A stretch of 64,000 nucleotides of DNA, taken from the NCBI RefSeq assembly GCF_046036945.1, contig NZ_JBJQOQ010000017.1:1-64000 (forward strand). The letters run 5' to 3'. Position numbers and translations under genes: made by a program. Source of the DNA: Brevibacillus_C sp046036945. Its GTDB lineage: Bacteria; Bacillota; Bacilli; Brevibacillales; Brevibacillaceae. Positions 43,301 to 52,331 of this stretch are shown here, piece by piece. The notes below the pieces were generated by a model. It saw nothing but the letters and a program-made list of their open reading frames with translations, was not told where the DNA came from and did not search any database. Within the stretch, counting starts at the first letter, position 1; every line of letters begins with the position of its first letter.

Positions 43301-45068
43301 GCTTCGTCACCTCCTCGCCGCCCAGGTACGCCTCGATCACCTGAGGATGTTTCTGGATATACACCGGGTCGCCTTCTGCGATTTTCTTGCCGAAGTCAAG
43401 CACTGTGATCGTGTCGCAGACGTTCATCACGATCTCCATGTGATGTTCGACGAGGATGATCGAGATGCCGATCTCCTTGAGATTGCGGATCACCTTCACG
43501 ATTTTGTCCACTTCGTACTGGCTGGCCCCCGCTGCGGGTTCGTCGAGGATCAGCAATTGCGGCTTGACCGCCATAGCCCGGGCGATCTCGACGAGCCGCT
43601 GCTCGCCGTAGGAGAGATTGGCTGCCATTTCGTTCGCCTTTTCAGCCATCCCGACGAAAGCCAGCAAACGCATGGCCTCATCGCGAAACCGCTCCTCTTC
43701 CCTCCAAAAGCGGGGCGTGTGCAGGAGGTTGGCGAAGAAACCGCTCGTATAGTGCAGATGAAATCCGACCAGTACGTTTTGCAGGACAGTCAGTTCTGAA
43801 AAGAGCTGCAAGTTTTGAAAGGTGCGGGTGATCCCGGCCTCCGCCATCTTTTGGGGCGGAAAGCTGGTGACATTGCGGGTGTTCCAGATCATCTGACCCT
43901 CCGTCGGGACGTATACGCCGCTCAAGACGTTGACGATCGTGCTTTTACCCGACCCGTTCGGCCCGATCAGCCCCCGCACTTCCGGTCCCTGCAGGGTGAG
44001 ATCCACCCCGTCAACGGCACGGTACCCGTCAAATTCCATCACCACTTGCCGGATATCGAGGACCGTCGCCTGTCTTTTTGCCGCCCAGCGCATCTCGGTC
44101 CCCGTGGCTTCGCGCGGTTCGTCCGCTTTTTGGGCCAGCGACGTAGTTTCCCTTCGCTTCCCTTTGACCCTGGCCAGGCTGCCGACGATGCCCTGCGGCA
44201 GCAGCACCAGACTGACGAGCAGGATGGCGCCGAAGATCAGCAGATGGTAGTCGTACAAGCTCTGGAATGCCTGCGGCAGCAAGAAAATCACGATCGTGCC
44301 GATGACGGGGCCGAGCCTGGTGCCGGCGCCGCCCACGATCACCCCGACCAAAAACAGGATCGATTTGTCCCAGGTGAATGAGTCGCTGTTGAAGTAGGAA
44401 TTTTGAAAAGCAAACAGCGCACCGCCGATGCCGGCGATCGATGCGCTGACTACAAACGCCAGCACCTTCCAGTTGCGCACGTCAACGCCTGCCGTCGCCG
44501 CAGCCACCTCGCTGTTGCCCATCGCCTGAAAGGTCCTGCCGATGCGGGACGTGAACAAATTGTCCGCCAAGACGGTAATGACGATGGTGATCAGCGCGAT
44601 CAACCAGTAGTATTCCACGACGCCAAGCGATAAGCCAAACAGGCTGGGCGAATTCAGATACAGGCCGGCCGGTCCCCCGGTAACCTCTACCCAGCGGTTG
44701 GCGACAATCTCGATCAGCATGCCGAACGCGATTGTCACCATCGCCAAATAGGGCCCTTTCGCCCGCAGGGAGAGCATCGCGACAATGCCTCCCGCCGCAG
44801 CGCAGACGGCCGTGCCCAGAGCCAGGCTGATGAGAAAGGGAACGCCGGCATTGTTGAGCAAAGCCGTGCCGTATGCGCCGATGGCAAAAAATCCGGCATG
44901 TCCCAGCGACAGCTGACCGGAGAGCCCGACCAGCAGGTTGAGACCGACGACGACGATGTAGGTGTACAGAAACCCCTGGGCCAGGTGAATCAAGTAGGAA
45001 TTGGGAAAAATCCAGGGAAATACATACAATGCTGCTCCGATAGCCGCGTAAATGCCCCACTTTTTCAT
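43284..45068 (-). CDS. Fused LivM permease and LivG ATPase of a HAAT-type ABC transporter
   Basis: 594 residues. Residues about 1-300: LivM-type permease with LLVGLSGQLSLGHAGFFAIGAYG and several membrane segments; a ~35-residue linker; residues about 335-590: LivG ATPase with Walker A GPNGSGKSTIV, signature LSYGEQRLVEIARAM and Walker B LLILDEPAAGAS. LivM and LivG are usually separate; fusions are known but less common. Begins one base after the livH stop. Confidence 0.93.
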   Translation of the reverse strand: MKKWGIYAAIGAALYVFPWIFPNSYLIHLAQGFLYTYIVVVGLNLLVGLSGQLSLGHAGFFAIGAYGTALLNNAGVPFLISLALGTAVCAAAGGIVAMLSLRAKGPYLAMVTIAFGMLIEIVANRWVEVTGGPAGLYLNSPSLFGLSLGVVEYYWLIALITIVITVLADNLFTSRIGRTFQAMGNSEVAAATAGVDVRNWKVLAFVVSASIAGIGGALFAFQNSYFNSDSFTWDKSILFLVGVIVGGAGTRLGPVIGTIVIFLLPQAFQSLYDYHLLIFGAILLVSLVLLPQGIVGSLARVKGKRRETTSLAQKADEPREATGTEMRWAAKRQATVLDIRQVVMEFDGYRAVDGVDLTLQGPEVRGLIGPNGSGKSTIVNVLSGVYVPTEGQMIWNTRNVTSFPPQKMAEAGITRTFQNLQLFSELTVLQNVLVGFHLHYTSGFFANLLHTPRFWREEERFRDEAMRLLAFVGMAEKANEMAANLSYGEQRLVEIARAMAVKPQLLILDEPAAGASQYEVDKIVKVIRNLKEIGISIILVEHHMEIVMNVCDTITVLDFGKKIAEGDPVYIQKHPQVIEAYLGGEEVTKLVVGE

Positions 45069-45069
45069 C

Positions 45070-45957
45070 TTAAAATTTCTCCTTCACTTTTTTCCCGAAG
45101 AGACCCTGCGGCATAAAAATCAACACGATCAGAATCAGCACAAAGGCACTGGCGTCCTTATACGCGGAACTGCCCAGCGCAAACACCTGCTCCAGCACGC
45201 CGAGCAGCAGACCGCCGATGAGAATGCCCACCGGGTTATCAAGTCCGCCGATAATCGCCGCAGCGAACGCCTTCAGCCCCAGCGTCGCACCCATGAAAAA
45301 AGCGGTGTTGGTAATCGGCCCGACCAATATGCCGCCGATGCCGGCCAGCGCCGAAGAGAGCGCAAAGGCGAGAACCGCCATCGCCCGCGGATTAATCCCC
45401 ATCAAAGCAGCCGCCTCGGGGTTGAATGCGACCGCAGCCAGCGCTTTGCCCAGCAAGGACTTTTTCAGGAAGACGAACAGGCAGCCCATGATGACAAATG
45501 CACAGACGGCAATGAAGATCTCGTGTTTGGCGATGCCGACTCCCCCAAACCTGAGTACTTCGCTGCCGAAGGGGGAAGGAAACGGGATGACATTCCTTCC
45601 CCAAACCAGCATGGCGATATTGCGAAACATCATCGAGACAGCCACCGTGCTCAAGATCCAGCTGATCGACATAAAGTTGTTCTGCAGCGGACGTATCGCG
45701 ATCCGCTCCAGCCCCCACCCCAACAGGCCCATGATCAGACAAGTCACCGCCAGGGTGAGCAATAATGCGAGAAACACGTTGATTCCGGAAGTCATCAGCG
45801 CTCCCAGTGACGTTAATCCCAGAAGCGCCCCGACCATCAGAAAGTCACCCTGACCGAAATTGAGCGTCCGTGTCGTCACATAGGTAATATAGTAGCCTTG
45901 GGCGATGATCGCGTAGATGCTCCCGAGAATGAATCCGCTTACGACAGCTTGCAGCAA
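45070..45957 (-). CDS. livH: Branched-chain-type ABC transporter permease, LivH
   Basis: 295 residues, about eight membrane segments, LivH signature GSIYAIIAQGYYITYVTTRTLNFGQGDFLMVGA and NPEAAALMGINPRAMAVLAFALSSALAGIGGIL. Pairs with the LivM half of the next gene. The substrate may not be an amino acid: the operon shares a sigma-54 control motif with a 3-hydroxybutyrate-type dehydrogenase gene. Confidence 0.92.
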   Translation of the reverse strand: MLQAVVSGFILGSIYAIIAQGYYITYVTTRTLNFGQGDFLMVGALLGLTSLGALMTSGINVFLALLLTLAVTCLIMGLLGWGLERIAIRPLQNNFMSISWILSTVAVSMMFRNIAMLVWGRNVIPFPSPFGSEVLRFGGVGIAKHEIFIAVCAFVIMGCLFVFLKKSLLGKALAAVAFNPEAAALMGINPRAMAVLAFALSSALAGIGGILVGPITNTAFFMGATLGLKAFAAAIIGGLDNPVGILIGGLLLGVLEQVFALGSSAYKDASAFVLILIVLIFMPQGLFGKKVKEKF

Positions 45958-45982
45958 CGCGCCTCCTCCTTCCTGCCCGGCG

Positions 45983-47197
45983 TTACGGCTTCACAATCAA
46001 ACCGTCTTTGTAGGTCGCCAGGAACATATTGTCGCTGTTAAGCGCTTCGTGGTTTTCCTTGGTGAACGGCTTGGCATGAATCGCCGTAATCCCCTGAAAA
46101 CCGTCCATATTCTCAATGGCGTCGCGAATCGCTTTGGGATCGGCGCCCGCCTTCTTCACCGCTTCCAGAATGAGATTGGCGCAGTCATATCCCTGGGCGG
46201 AAGCGATCGGGAAGATGTCATCGCCGAACTTCGCCTTTACTTTTTCGTGGAACGCAGTTGCTTCGGGGCTTTGGTCCACCGTAAAGGACTGGACCATGTA
46301 GACGTCTTTGTTGACGAGATCGCCAACCAGCTCTTTTACGGTCGGGTCACCCATCGCCCACGACGCGACTGTCACCGGAAAATAGTTTAATTTTTCGCGC
46401 GATTTCAGGTATTGCGCCGCCTCGGGAGCCAGGCCGTAAAAGATGACGACATCGACGTTGGCCTCGCGCATTTTTGTCAGTTGGGACTCCATGCTGGTGT
46501 CGTTTACCTGGAATGATTCTGTCGCGGTCAGCTGCATGTTGTACTTGGTCTTCAGCACGTCTTCCACATCGGCTTTTCCGCCTTGCCCGTAGCCGGTCGT
46601 ATCATGCAAAAGACCGATCTTGGCGTACTTTTTTTCTTCGACGATAAATTTCAGCATCGTCTCCACCTGTCCCCGGTCGTATGGGGCAACCCGGAAAATG
46701 TAATTTTTTTCCTGATCAGCGTACTGGCTGGTGATTCCCGTACCAGTTGCGACAGGGATGACTTCCGGAACGCCCGCTTCCTGTGGATACTTGATATGGG
46801 CTTTTCCGTTGCCGCTGTTGGCCGGACCGATAAACGCGACGACCTTGTCCTGATTGATCAGGCGCTGCACGATTTCAACCGACTTTTCCGGCTTTGCTTC
46901 GTCATCGTACACGATCAATTTGGCTTTTTGACCGTTTGCTCCGCCCGCTTCGTTAAATTCTTCCACAGCCATCGTAGCGGCCCGTTTGACTGCCTCCCCG
47001 AATTTGGCTGTTCCGCCGCTGAGGGAAATGGCGAGGCCAATCTTAAATTCTCCGGCATCCCCGCCTGAACTGGTCTGCCCCGGTTCGGCTGCCGGGTTGG
47101 CCGGAGCGGGAGCGCTGGTCTGATCCACCTTTGGGGCACAGCCGGCAAATCCCATGGAACACAACAAAACTGCAGACAACAGCCACTTTGCTTTCAT
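45983..47197 (-). CDS. livJ: Branched-chain-type ABC transporter substrate-binding lipoprotein
   Basis: 404 residues. Lipobox SMGFAGCAPK; type I periplasmic binding fold (FKIGLAISLSGGTAKFGEAVKRAATMAVEEFNEAGGANG; FIGPANSGNGKAHIKYPQEAGVP). First gene of the Liv operon, about 50 bases downstream of the predicted sigma-54 transcription start. Ligand unknown: amino acids, amides or short carboxylic acids are all known for the family. Confidence 0.92.
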   Translation of the reverse strand: MKAKWLLSAVLLCSMGFAGCAPKVDQTSAPAPANPAAEPGQTSSGGDAGEFKIGLAISLSGGTAKFGEAVKRAATMAVEEFNEAGGANGQKAKLIVYDDEAKPEKSVEIVQRLINQDKVVAFIGPANSGNGKAHIKYPQEAGVPEVIPVATGTGITSQYADQEKNYIFRVAPYDRGQVETMLKFIVEEKKYAKIGLLHDTTGYGQGGKADVEDVLKTKYNMQLTATESFQVNDTSMESQLTKMREANVDVVIFYGLAPEAAQYLKSREKLNYFPVTVASWAMGDPTVKELVGDLVNKDVYMVQSFTVDQSPEATAFHEKVKAKFGDDIFPIASAQGYDCANLILEAVKKAGADPKAIRDAIENMDGFQGITAIHAKPFTKENHEALNSDNMFLATYKDGLIVKP

Positions 47198-47257
47198 TCA
47201 AATCGTCCCCCTTTTCTTCTCACCGAAAGGCGCCTTGCAATCGCTGCCATTTTAATA

Positions 47258-47273
47258 AGCAAAACCTATGCCA
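47258..47273 (-). promoter_or_regulatory. Sigma-54 promoter of the Liv operon
   Basis: On the minus strand TGGCATAGGTTTTGCT matches the -24/-12 consensus TGGCAC-N5-TTGCW with exact spacing and one mismatch. It lies about 60 bases before livJ and directly downstream of a sigma-54 activator gene. Confidence 0.8.
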
Positions 47274-47315
47274 ACCGCTGCAACCAAGAGAGGCAGCGCG
47301 GGCAGCCGCCTTAGT

Positions 47316-47375
47316 TGTCGCAGATAAGAGACAATATCCTGTTTCGGCAGTGAGACATGAAGCAGCTATGAGACA
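47316..47375 (-). promoter_or_regulatory. Three activator-binding-site candidates upstream of the Liv promoter
   Basis: On the minus strand three 18-base units follow TGTCTC-N6-GnnACA: TGTCTCATAGCTGCTTCA (47358-47375, weak right half), TGTCTCACTGCCGAAACA (47340-47357) and TGTCTCTTATCTGCGACA (47316-47333). The same palindrome in perfect form occurs at 56513. Centres lie about 60-105 bases from the -12, as for sigma-54 enhancers. Confidence 0.65.
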
Positions 47376-47382
47376 TCTTTTT

Positions 47383-49125
47383 TTAAAGCGAAAGAAGCCC
47401 GTGCTTCTCCAGTTTTCTGTACAAGCTTGCCCGATGAATGCCCAGCACCTGTGAAGCCTTTACTTTGTTTCCTTGACACTTTTCCAGGGCGAGCTCCAGT
47501 ACCCGCTTCTCTGTTTTGGACAGCTCTGCCTCCAGGTCAAGCGTGACTGCCTCGCCTTTGAGGATTACCTGCCGATCCTGCAGGTAGGGAGGCAGGTGAT
47601 CGGCCTGCAGCGTACCGGAGTCAGCCATCTGCAGTGCCCTCTCCAGGACGTTGTGCATCTCCCTGACATTGCCTGGCCAACTGTGGGAGAGAAAGATCTC
47701 TTCTACCCGCGGGCCGAGGTCCTTGACAGCAGTGCACAGCTCCTGATTCAGCTTCCGGATCAGATGATGGGCGAGGCTCAGGATGGCATGGCCCTGCACT
47801 CTCAGCGGCGGGATGCTGATGGTAAAGACGTTCAGCCGGTAGTACAGGTCTTGTCTGAATCTGCCCTCCGCGATCAGCCGCTCCAATGGGCGGTGTGTCG
47901 CGGCGATCACCCGGATGTCGACGTTGATTGGTTTGGTCGCGCCCACCCGCTCTACCTCTCTTTCCTGCAGCACTCGCAGCAGTTTCACCTGCATGTCCAA
48001 CGGCATGTCCCCTACTTCGTCCAGAAACAACGTGCCGCCGTGGGCCAATTCGATCTTCCCCGGCTTTCCGCCCTTTTTCGCGCCGGTAAACGCCCCTTCC
48101 TCGTAACCGAACAGCTCAGCCTCGATCAAGTCCTTGGGGATGGCCGCGCAGTTTACGCGGATAAACGGTCCTTCCCCGCGCGGACTTGCTTCGTGAATCG
48201 CATGGGCAAACAGTTCTTTGCCAGTGCCGCTTTCCCCCAGAATCAAGATCGACGACCTGGTCTTCGCCACCTTTTTCGCCAGCTCGATCGCTTCTGCCAG
48301 CAGAGGATGGTCCGAAAATATTGAATTAAAGGAATATTTCGCTCCCATGACGCGCTTTAACTCCTGCCGGTAGTAATCCAATTTCCGCTCCATGATGTTG
48401 TAGCGCTCGACCAGCCCGCGCAGTTCCCGCAAATCGCTGAATAACACCTTGCCCAATCCCCCGACGATCTCCTCCCCCTCGCGGAGCGGCATTCTGCTGA
48501 CGATGATATCCCGGTTGCGCAGCCGCATCAAATGGCCCAACTCCGGCTTTCCCGTCTGAATGACCAAATGCATCCGGGTATTCTCGATGACCTCTGTAAT
48601 GTGCTTGCCGATCGCTTCCTCTATCGTGGTCCCGAGGAAATCGCAGTAGGTCTGGTTGATCATCGTAATCCGTCCTTCCCGATCGCACATCACCAGGCCG
48701 TCGTAAAGCTGATCGACCAATTCCCTGAACTGCTGCAGCTCCCGCTCCTGCGACGACATCTTTTTAAAGGCGAGTTCATAGGCGGTAATATCCTGAAACA
48801 CGGATATTCCCCCGACGATCTCCCCGTTCAGAACATAGGGGGTGCGATTTGCCAGAAACATTTTGTCGCCAAACCGGACTTCATTGGCCAGACTGGGTTT
48901 TCCCTCCCTCATCACCTGCAGGATATCTGTCCCCGGCGCAATGCCGATGATGTTTTGGAATAGGACCTCGTGCCGTTTCAACCCCAGCATGCCGCAGCCC
49001 GCTTGATTGACATACAAAATGACTCCCTGCTTGTCGACGATCATCACGCCATTGCTGAGCGAATCAAGCAATTGCTTCGACTCCGGCGTCAAACCGTTCT
49101 GCAGAACGTCACCAGTTATCTCCAT
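47383..49125 (-). CDS. Sigma-54-dependent transcriptional activator, PAS-PAS-AAA+-Fis
   Basis: 580 residues. Two PAS-like sensor domains (about 20-120 and 135-240), AAA+ domain with Walker A GESGTGKELFAHA, the sigma-54-contact loop EGAFTGAKKG, Walker B GGTLFLDEVGDM, and a C-terminal Fis-type helix-turn-helix (KVKASQVLGIHRASLYRKLEKHGL). Activates -24/-12 promoters. Its gene abuts the enhancer sites of the Liv operon and the same motif is found at 56.5 kb. Start: ATG 49125, eight bases after GGAGG. Confidence 0.93.
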   Translation of the reverse strand: MEITGDVLQNGLTPESKQLLDSLSNGVMIVDKQGVILYVNQAGCGMLGLKRHEVLFQNIIGIAPGTDILQVMREGKPSLANEVRFGDKMFLANRTPYVLNGEIVGGISVFQDITAYELAFKKMSSQERELQQFRELVDQLYDGLVMCDREGRITMINQTYCDFLGTTIEEAIGKHITEVIENTRMHLVIQTGKPELGHLMRLRNRDIIVSRMPLREGEEIVGGLGKVLFSDLRELRGLVERYNIMERKLDYYRQELKRVMGAKYSFNSIFSDHPLLAEAIELAKKVAKTRSSILILGESGTGKELFAHAIHEASPRGEGPFIRVNCAAIPKDLIEAELFGYEEGAFTGAKKGGKPGKIELAHGGTLFLDEVGDMPLDMQVKLLRVLQEREVERVGATKPINVDIRVIAATHRPLERLIAEGRFRQDLYYRLNVFTISIPPLRVQGHAILSLAHHLIRKLNQELCTAVKDLGPRVEEIFLSHSWPGNVREMHNVLERALQMADSGTLQADHLPPYLQDRQVILKGEAVTLDLEAELSKTEKRVLELALEKCQGNKVKASQVLGIHRASLYRKLEKHGLLSL

Positions 49126-49232
49126 ATTTTCCACCTCCGCCTGTACTCTTTATGTTACTTGATCATAGTGTCAGAATAAAGCAGAATTGTTTGAATACTT
49201 CAACCTAACGAATCAAAAGACTGGCTGTACAA

Positions 49233-49259
49233 GAAAAAGGGCGGGGAAAAAGCCCCCGC
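49233..49259 (-). terminator. Terminator of the permease-amidohydrolase operon
   Basis: On the minus strand GCGGGGG-cttttt-CCCCGCC followed by CTTTTTC, about 20 bases after the amidohydrolase stop. Confidence 0.8.
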
Positions 49260-49280
49260 TTCCTATTGTTTTGGCGAACT

Positions 49281-50912
49281 TTACTTTGCGATGAACGAAT
49301 TCGTCTGGTCAAAAACCACGTTTCCATCGACAATCGTAAGCGCTGCTTTTATATCTGGTATTTCCTCTACAGGTACTTCAAAGAGATTTCGCTCCAAGAC
49401 GACGATGTCGGCAAGCTTGCCCACTTCCAAGGTCCCCAGCTCATGTTCTCGGAAGGTACCGTAGGCCGATCCGCTCGTATATGCTTTTAACGCTTCGACA
49501 AGCGTGATTCGTTCATCGGGATGCCACACTTCTTTTCCGCTGCTGTCGATTCTCGTTACCGCGCGATAAATTTGGAGGAGCGGATTCAGAATGTCAATCG
49601 GGAAGTCCGTTCCGAAAGCCAATCTTGCGCCGGCTTTTTGCAATGTGTTGATCGAGAAAACGTGCTTTTCCCGTTCGAGACCAATTCGGTCGGTGTAAAC
49701 GCCTCTTTCCGACATCGCAAAGTGATCCGGCTGCATCGAAGCGGTGACATCTAGCTCTTTGAAACGATGGATATCATCCGGGTGAATCACTTCCACATGC
49801 TCGACGGAATGGCGTGAATCCCGTTTGCCGTTGACCCTTTGCGCTTCTTCATAGGCATCCAGGGCAAGGCGGATCGCCCCATCGCCAATCGCGTGAAACC
49901 GGATGCTGAAGCCCTCTTTATCGGCCTCAACGACCCATTTTTTGATTGTCTCGGGAGGGAAGGACGTCTCGCCACGCGTATCGGGTTGATCCGCATAAGG
50001 TTCGAGCAAATAAGCGGTGCGGGCGGTAATGACGCCGTCGATAAATTGTTTCAGCCCCGACACGCGCAGCATATCCGACCGATACGTATCGCGCAATTTT
50101 TTGACGCGGTCAAGATCGCCGTTTAAAGCAGGCCATAAATGAATGCGTGCGGTTAATTTTCCTTTGTCTTCAAACTCTTTGAACACATCGTAGTCCGTAA
50201 GAATTTCCAGTGATTCCGTTGCAAACAAGTCATGGACGGCAGTTACTCCCAAACTGGCAGCGTGGGCGAGAAAATTCGCGAATAGTTCTCTCTTTTGCTC
50301 CTTGGTAAAATCATAGGCATGCTGAACCACCATTCCCATTGCTTTCTCGTATAGGAGACCGTCGGGTTCTCCGCTTTCGTCTTTGCCTATGATACCGTAA
50401 GCAGGGTTTTCCGTATCTCGCGTAATATTCGCGATTTCCAGCGCCTTTGAATTCACCCAGGTGTAATGGCCTTCGGCGTGAAACATCAGCGCAGGACGAT
50501 CGGGAAGAATGCGATCCAATGAATACCGGTTCGGCAATTGCTGCGTATCCCAATAACCTGCATCCCATGTAGTGCCGATTACCCATGGCTCCTCCGGGTG
50601 TGTTTCGGCAAAGGTGCGAATAATTTCCAACGCTTCCGCTTCAGAGCGGGCCGGAAACAGATTGGCGCTGTTCATCGAGGCAGCCCCATCCATGATGTGA
50701 AGGTGAAAATCATGGAATCCCGGCATGATCAATTGGTCTTGAAACCGGTAGATTTTGGTGTGCTCGCCAACGTAGGGTTTTATTTCTGCCTCTGAGCCAA
50801 TCGCCATAATCTTGTTGCCCGCGATCGCAATGGACGCAGGTTCCGGTTGATCAGAAAGCCCTGTAAATACGGCATTGCTTGAAAGTATCACATCAGCATG
50901 TTGAAAACTCAT
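49281..50912 (-). CDS. Amidohydrolase family 3 protein (YtcJ/NfdA-like), copy 1
   Basis: About 543 residues. Metal-dependent amidohydrolase: HxH in MPGFHDFHLHIMDG, further metal histidines in RFHAIGDGAIRLAL and SVEHVEVIHPDD, and Asp in AFGTDFPID. Resembles N-substituted formamide deformylase-type and YtcJ enzymes; substrate unknown. Very similar along its whole length to the gene at 52332, so a tandem duplicate. Start: within a run of ATG codons at 50918-50912 preceded by AAAGGA. No signal peptide. Last gene of the operon. Confidence 0.88.
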   Translation of the reverse strand: MSFQHADVILSSNAVFTGLSDQPEPASIAIAGNKIMAIGSEAEIKPYVGEHTKIYRFQDQLIMPGFHDFHLHIMDGAASMNSANLFPARSEAEALEIIRTFAETHPEEPWVIGTTWDAGYWDTQQLPNRYSLDRILPDRPALMFHAEGHYTWVNSKALEIANITRDTENPAYGIIGKDESGEPDGLLYEKAMGMVVQHAYDFTKEQKRELFANFLAHAASLGVTAVHDLFATESLEILTDYDVFKEFEDKGKLTARIHLWPALNGDLDRVKKLRDTYRSDMLRVSGLKQFIDGVITARTAYLLEPYADQPDTRGETSFPPETIKKWVVEADKEGFSIRFHAIGDGAIRLALDAYEEAQRVNGKRDSRHSVEHVEVIHPDDIHRFKELDVTASMQPDHFAMSERGVYTDRIGLEREKHVFSINTLQKAGARLAFGTDFPIDILNPLLQIYRAVTRIDSSGKEVWHPDERITLVEALKAYTSGSAYGTFREHELGTLEVGKLADIVVLERNLFEVPVEEIPDIKAALTIVDGNVVFDQTNSFIAK

Positions 50913-50948
50913 CATCATCAATCCTTTCGTTTTTATAGATGCATCTGC

Positions 50949-52328
50949 TTATGTCTGACCTTCTTCAAAGGTAAGCTCGGGTGGGAGCTGTCGAAACATT
51001 TTTGTCAGATTGAGAAGGTATAAAAATCCTAGCGTAAGCCAAGCTCCTCCAAGGATGAGGGAATGGATGTCCAGCTTTACCCAAAAGAGTCCGGTAAGCG
51101 AAGCGCCAATCAACGGAAGAATCAGGTAGCGGACTGTCCCTGTAACGGACCTCTGCTTTTTTCGGAAAAAAAAGTGGGCGATCACCGAAAGATTAACAAA
51201 GGTAAAAGCAAATAATGCCCCAAAATTGATGAGAGATACTGCAGTTGTAAGACTGAGAAAAAGTGCGCTTAAAGCGATGCCTCCTATCATCAATATGTTA
51301 AAGACAGGCGTACGGAATTTCGGAGAGAGATAGCCAAATATTTTGGCAGGAAGTACACGTTCGCGTCCCATTGCATATAAAATGCGCGAAGCACTCGTTC
51401 CCGACGCAACAGCCGATGAAAAGCTTGCCATGATTCCTTCGGCAAGAATGTAACTTGTCAAAAAGTTGCCCCCGACGTACATGGCAATTTCGATATAAGC
51501 CGCTTCCGGGTCGTGAAAAGATTGGTAGTCCGGCCAGACGAGCTGTAAAAAATAGGAACCGACAACATAGTAGACTCCCCCGATGAGCGTAACCAGGAAA
51601 ATCGCCCTGGGGATGGATTTTACCGGATTTTTCGTTTCTTCCGAGAGGGTGGTCACCGCGTCAAATCCCAAAAAGGAAAAGCATAAAAGAGGGATCACTG
51701 ACATAAAGCCTGTCGTATTTACATTGGCATCGACAAACGGAAGCATAGAAAAGAGCGTTCCCGCTCCAAGCCCATTTAGCAGCCCCTTTACCGAAAAGAT
51801 CACGAATAACGTCAGTGTCCCGAATTGAACGAATAAAAGCGTCATGTTAAATTTGGCCGCTACCGTGATGCCAAGTATATTTACAATCGTGATCGTAATG
51901 ATGAAGAGCACAATCCAAATGAACATCGGAATCGAAGGAAAATAGGCCTTCATCGCGATTCCCAATAACAAAGCGCTAATCATCGGACTGAACACATAAT
52001 CCAACAATATGGTCCAGCCTACGAGAAAACCGATGTGAGGACTTAGAGATTTTTGCGTAAAGGTATAGGCAGCGCCTGCATTGGGAAAAGCCTTCACCAT
52101 TTGCGTATAACTGTAAGCTGTAAACAACATAACCATTAGAGCAACGATATAAGCGGTTGGAATCATTCCGTTCGTGCCTTGAACAGCTATTCCATATGTT
52201 GAGAACATAGTAGTCGGGGCCATAAAGGCTAGGCCAAAAAACACAACATACTTTAATGAAAGAGAACGTTTAAGCGTGGGTGAGCCGGCCGATGTCCCTT
52301 CGCCGTTGAACCGTTTCTTTTCATTCAC
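50949..52328 (-). CDS. APC superfamily amino acid/amine permease, copy 1
   Basis: 459 residues, 12 transmembrane segments; N-terminus LKRSLSLKYVVFFGLAFMAPTTMFSTYG and internal SFLGFDAVTTLSEETKNPVKSIPRAI typical of APC permeases. Very similar to the gene at 53993. It lies between the two amidohydrolase genes and presumably imports their substrate or a precursor. GTG start one base pair region beyond the upstream stop, with AAGG as a modest ribosome binding site. Confidence 0.9.
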   Translation of the reverse strand: MNEKKRFNGEGTSAGSPTLKRSLSLKYVVFFGLAFMAPTTMFSTYGIAVQGTNGMIPTAYIVALMVMLFTAYSYTQMVKAFPNAGAAYTFTQKSLSPHIGFLVGWTILLDYVFSPMISALLLGIAMKAYFPSIPMFIWIVLFIITITIVNILGITVAAKFNMTLLFVQFGTLTLFVIFSVKGLLNGLGAGTLFSMLPFVDANVNTTGFMSVIPLLCFSFLGFDAVTTLSEETKNPVKSIPRAIFLVTLIGGVYYVVGSYFLQLVWPDYQSFHDPEAAYIEIAMYVGGNFLTSYILAEGIMASFSSAVASGTSASRILYAMGRERVLPAKIFGYLSPKFRTPVFNILMIGGIALSALFLSLTTAVSLINFGALFAFTFVNLSVIAHFFFRKKQRSVTGTVRYLILPLIGASLTGLFWVKLDIHSLILGGAWLTLGFLYLLNLTKMFRQLPPELTFEEGQT

Positions 52329-52331
52329 GCC

